Source: Aquila chrysaetos chrysaetos
Lineage: Eukaryota; Chordata; Aves; Accipitriformes; Accipitridae
Direction: 5' to 3'
Length of the DNA stretch: 64,000 nt
NCBI RefSeq assembly: GCF_900496995.4
Contig: NC_044030.1
Span: 74,622,497-74,686,496, forward strand
A program made the position numbers and the translations under genes. The notes under the pieces are model-generated. The model saw nothing but the letters and a program-made list of their open reading frames with translations, searched no databases and was not told the DNA's origin. Below, piece by piece: positions 59,710 to 64,000 of the stretch. Numbering within the stretch: the first letter of the stretch is position 1; each line of letters begins with the position of its first letter.

Positions 59710-62700
59710 CTACAAAAATTAGAATATAAATTACATCAGATTTCAAATAAGCAAGATGGAAGAAATCAGGTATTAAAGAAACAGGTGGTAATTTCTCTGC
59801 CTAATTGTCAAAATCCTCAGTGTAATGCCATATTTTCAGTGACATGAATTTTACATTCGTTCCATTTTTACAAAATTACTCTGTTCTGAAATTGTGATAA
59901 GTTGGGGCACTTTTTTCTACAAAGGGTCCCAGGGAAAGGCATGCATGATTCTCCTGCACAGACTGCAAAATCAGTTTTCAAATTAGTTGCTAAATGAAAG
60001 GGAAGACAAAGACAAAGCTGCTTACCATATTTGGGGACTGGTAATGGGGATTTTCATACAGAGTTGGTCCTCCAAAGCTACCTTGGAAGATTTTTATGAG
60101 GTTCAGGACAAAGCGAGGCCCAATTTCTACTAGAGATGCATCTTCTTCTATTATCTGCAATAAAAAGAATACTTGAGTCATTTCTCATGGATCGAATCAA
60201 AGTGTATGACCTTGTAGGCACCTTGCATACAGTGCTGTACAACTGAACTTAAATCTGAGATACAATGCCACTGAAGCCAATAAGCTAGACTTGTATAAAC
60301 ACAATTCTGTATATAAATCAGTACTTTTAGGTTCAAGCAAGCACTCTGGGAGTACTAGGTATTTGTGAATTCCTCCTTTAGAAAGTAAGCTGCAGCACAC
60401 TTTGGGTCAAAGCAGCAAGTAAGGTTAAAAGGCAAGCAAAGCTTAGGCTTTGGCTAGTACTTCCTGTTACCAAGACGACCATCAACAGAATCACAACAGA
60501 CCACAAGCTGAAGTACACAGAACTTAAACCAGCTCTTTCCAGATACATGGGAGAAGGTAAGTCATTTTAGGACACTGGAATTACCTTGTGCAAGCACTAG
60601 GTGTTGGCATATCCTGATAATAATGATTCTTCTCATTTTATTGTAATTAATGGATTTGATATGACATTACTCCACTGAGCTCCTCTTGATGAGCTAAAAG
60701 AGACCACTAACCTGGTAATTCCGAAACCAGATCCTCTCGTCCGTAATGGTGAAGGTGAAAACATGATCCACAAAAGGCTGACTTTTGGGGTGATACTGTG
60801 GTGTACTAAATATCTGTAATAAAAGGCAGTATTTCTAAATATCTGTAATTTAAAAGGCCAAACATAAACGGCTCATTTTTAATTCATTTTAATTTACTAA
60901 GATCCTGATCCCAGGTTACATTTCAAAACTCAAGAACAAGCGTCCCAATGATTTTAAGCACATGACCCTAATCCTTTGAAGATTTTTTGCAAGTTCGAAA
61001 GTGTAAAACTACTACTTAAGAAAACACTTGAGATTTTTAAATATGTTGCCAAAAAACATTTCCACTGAGGAAGAAACACTGGACAGCAGAATTACAGACT
61101 GACCTGAATAAACAATTCTTTTAGGAGGGCATAGTGTGGCTCCTTGTCAAATGTCTACAAAGAAAAAATATAATTTTACATACAAAACTAAATGCAATAG
61201 TCACACAAAGAAAACAAAAGCATACTCAATGAAATAAAACCTATACTTACTGGATCAAAAGACAAAAGGGGCCGTGAGCCCCTCAGGCAGTTTCCTGTCA
61301 TCTTCAATTCAGCCAGTGTGTGAACTACAGTAATTTTTTAAAAAGATCGTTTTAGTACGTAGAGAAAACTGTACAGACAAGAAAGCAAGAGTCCAAACAC
61401 AGTAATGTCAACCAACTTACCGTTCTGCACTAAGAATTTAGCTGATGGTCCCTGTGGTGTATTCGAAAGCCTGCAGAGGACAGGTAGCAGGCAAGATAGA
61501 AAAGAAAAATGTTAACAGCAGCGAGAAGGTATGCTGGATTTCAACAGTACACTCCAACCAGTTATTTTTGTATTGAAGTCATTTCAGTTGCTTTTATAGC
61601 ATTATTGCGTTCCTTCAACATACTTATAAATACTTGCTTTCTGAACAATTTTGTAAAAAGCTTCTGTAAACAGTCTACAAAAAACTGGTCGTGCATTGTA
61701 AACTTGCATCACGTGCAGAAGTGCAAGATTAGTACAGATTTAACTAAGCAACAATACTTCATGCATCTCCACTATGACACTAAGAAACTTTAGATAGAAT
61801 GGAAGCATCCCCAGCTATATATAGAAATGTAAGACAACATAACAACTCCTTACCACATATAGAGATCCTGTTTCTTTTTGGCTTCGAAAAAGATGCACTT
61901 ATTGCAGTTTTTCATTTCACACACCTACACAAGACACATCAAATTAGCTGTTTACAAAACTCTGAAGTAATTTTCAAAAACTTTCCACCCCCCTCCAAAA
62001 CAGAAGTTCAAAAGCAAAGGTCTCATCTTAATAAATTAGACCTAATGATCCCCAAGCTTAAGTTTAAGCACTTGTTTTGTTGAAAAATCTTACGTATTTT
62101 ATTACCAGGAGTAAAAACTTCACTAAAGCTAAAAGCAATCTGATAAGCGCTCCAGGACATAAACATTAGAGCAGGAGCTGTGACATTAGGTTCTAGTTTC
62201 AGAACCACCAATTCCCTACTATACTGTTTGGCCTGGCTGCATATTTGTTCCCTGCTTTCTTCAAGTATAAACTGTAATACACCTTTCACCTATATAGAAA
62301 GGCACATTCTGTTTTATTTCTTCATGACAAAACTCTATGTTTAATTAAAGGTTTAATTTTGGCTTTATTAATCAAAAGCCAACTTCCTGTTTAAACAGGA
62401 GCACTTTTTGAATATCAATAATTTTCATCTATGAAGTTATACAACTCCTGTAACTAGTATGAGATCCTTTGAACTTGGCTGCCTTTTGCTCTTGCACATT
62501 GCATTTCCAGAGAAAATAAAGAAACGCTAGTTAAATCCTGGATTACCTCATTAATTACAAATAACTGGTCTTTACGGTCCATTTTAGTATCTGGAAGACA
62601 AGAACAACATTTAGAAGGCTGGAAAACCAATTTAACACAAGAAGTTCTTTTAACAGTCAGTCCTTTTGCAAAAATTTTACTGGTTATAAATGAAAGATTA

Positions 62701-63092
62701 AGAATAACTACCAAGATGTTTCAGTCATGTTAGGCAATAAATAAACATAGCAACAAAAGCATCTGTGCACTTACAGGACTGAGGCCATAGGAATAATTTC
62801 CCAGAAAGTATTAAGACACAATGACAGTTGCGGTATTTGTTGGCTCAAAAGAGATTTGGTGTTTAAGATAAAAGTTTCATCAAAATAGTTAGGTACCACA
62901 TTTTTAAAAGGAACAGGTTGTTAGAATTTCTTCATTTAAAACTATTCTGAAAATATGTTAGGGACGATGGCTAGCCCTACCTGCTTTAGAGTGAGGCATC
63001 AATGTCCTTAAGTCTTGCATTAGGTGCCTTGTTCTGAAATTAATTCCACGAGAAGAGAAAATAAGCACTCGCTCCTTGTTTTTCCATTTGCC
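59440..63092 (-). CDS. BRIX1: Ribosome biogenesis protein BRX1 homolog, 5'-incomplete
   Basis: Nucleolar Brix-domain protein needed for 60S (27S pre-rRNA) assembly. Nine coding exons, in transcript order: 62981-63092, 62547-62590, 61854-61924, 61421-61470, 61251-61324, 61104-61154, 60712-60813, 60026-60154, 59440-59709. They sum to 903 nt, giving the last 300 residues. The first visible exon starts GKWKNKERVLIFSSRGINFR, the beginning of the Brix domain. Later exons give VCEMKNCNKCIFFEAKKKQD, LSNTPQGPSAKFLVQNVHTL, HVFTFTITDERIWFRNYQ and GPTLYENPHYQSPNM. The C-terminus is Lys-rich (KKKPRKIQRKKQKKLFRTEA), typical of the family's nucleolar tail. The N-terminal exon (about 50 residues in human) is not in the window and should lie to the right. 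No damage is seen. Confidence 0.95.
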
Positions 63093-64000
63093 CTAGGAAA
63101 AAGACACAAAAGTTAAGCAGGAAGTTTCTAGCCTTGAAACTACTGCAACACAGCAACAACGAAAGTTTGATCTGTAATTACAGAAAAACGCAGTAAGAAC
63201 ATTTGTTATTAACATTATCTGCCTATGTGCACAGATTCACTCTTTCAGCAGGAGTGATGACTTCCCTGCAGAACAGGGGGGCGTAAGTTTTTACAGGAAG
63301 AACTGCCATCCATCCTGCTTCAGTATGTTCCTACGTAAAGCCTTTCACCAGTACAAAGCACGTAAACATTAAAAAAGCCGTAGGCATTACTTATTTGCAA
63401 AAAGCACCCCTGCTTCCCCGCAAATCGAGCCGAGCCACGGTCTGGGAGCACATTTTGGCTTTTCCTACACACGAGCACGTGACAAGATCTCAGACTTCAA
63501 CGTGCTACTTTTGTTTTTCTTTTCAGCAAACTACAAGGCAATTATTGAAGCCTTCTCAGGATGACTCCTCAATGAAACAGGTATCATTTCCGTATATCCT
63601 TTGTATGTAACAGAATTATCCAACTCTTCCAAAATACTTTTGCGATTAAGGTCATACATCTTATTTATACGGACCAGAAAAGCACTCTTCGCGTGTTTTC
63701 ATAGAAACAACGTGCCCTCCCACGTTACTTTTACTGGTGCTGGGATTATTGGAAAAAAAAAAAAAAAAAAAAGACGAATACGCCTCTCGACCCCCCCTTA
63801 GCAGCGGGGTTCCCCCCCCCAGACACCCCGAGTCCCGGCATCCCGGCCCTGCGAGCAATAAAGGCAGCAGAAGCCGGTCCCCAGGAACGGCGCTGCCCGG
63901 CACCACCGCGCTGCGATGGCTCAAGGCCGGCCCGGGACACCCGGCACGGCATGGCACGGCAAGCAACGGCCCGGCCCGGCCCGGCACGGCACGGCACTGC
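63093..64000. promoter_or_regulatory. BRIX1 intron 1 running into a GC-rich edge
   Basis: No exon is recognised after 63092. From about 63780 the sequence becomes GC-rich and CpG-containing, probably the edge of the BRIX1 promoter island. The last 60 bases are GGCAC/GGCCC pentamer repeats. A 20-A run lies at 63753-63772. In other vertebrates RAD1 is the divergent neighbour, but nothing of it is seen here. Confidence 0.45.
63941..63999. repeat. GGCAC/GGCCC pentamer repeats
   Basis: Tandem 5-base units (ggcacggcatggcacggcaa, then ggcccggcccggcccggcac) at the right edge of the window. Confidence 0.85.

Noticed and set aside
63661-63997. Minus-strand frames near the right edge as BRIX1 exon 1
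   Set aside because: Composition is GC-repeat driven and includes a poly-Phe stretch from the A run; it lacks the Lys/Arg-rich N-terminus expected of BRIX1 and a donor in phase with 63092.

Overview
This is a bird nuclear genome window. The evidence is the gene content, CR1 LINEs with the typical (ATTCTATG)-type 3' tail, avian-style endogenous retrovirus LTRs, and a prolactin receptor whose hormone-binding module is duplicated, which is a bird hallmark. All genes are spliced, with GT..AG introns. Gene order and orientation match the vertebrate PRLR-AGXT2-DNAJC21-BRIX1 block (human 5p13), seen here with PRLR and AGXT2 on + and DNAJC21 and BRIX1 on -.

Layout. 800-16936 (+): PRLR without its 5' exons. 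It has two complete four-exon cytokine-receptor modules (800-5972 and 8635-12755), then the transmembrane, box 1 and cytoplasmic exons. Its introns carry a GC-rich block (about 1190-1735), a solo LTR with a perfect 5-bp target duplication (6113-7249), a reverse LTR (14853-15449) and an unidentified 3'-terminal-looking reading frame (10601-10852). 16937-27650: AT-rich intergenic DNA with a CR1 on - (18937-about 19848) and a second CR1 on + that is split by a reverse solo LTR (26430-27649). 27823-41800 (+): complete AGXT2, 14 coding exons, 502 residues, starting in a CpG island. 43091-54608 (-): complete DNAJC21, 12 coding exons, about 539 residues, convergent with AGXT2 and also starting in a CpG island. 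55190-58830: repeat-rich spacer with a diverged CR1, an ERV 5' LTR with a lysine-tRNA-like primer site and a tandem-repeat leader, and another LTR-like block. 59440-63092 (-): BRIX1 without its first coding exon, which should lie just beyond the right edge.

The four genes do not form a pathway. PRLR is a cell-surface hormone receptor and AGXT2 is a mitochondrial aminotransferase. DNAJC21 and BRIX1 both act in 60S ribosomal subunit biogenesis and sit head-to-tail on the same strand. Exon joins were checked by reading phase: AGXT2 sums to 1509 nt, DNAJC21 to 1620 nt and the BRIX1 part to 903 nt, all multiples of three, and the two PRLR modules to 612 and 618 nt.

The most informative observations are these. 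The membrane-distal PRLR module has lost two residues that contact hormone in other prolactin receptors, while the proximal module keeps them. The LTR at 6113-7249 lies in the intron joining the two modules. Two apparently unrelated ERV families share a similar minisatellite core. Two CR1 elements are each interrupted by an LTR. An unexplained coding-looking frame lies inside a PRLR intron. No CRISPR array, operon or clearly new gene system is present.
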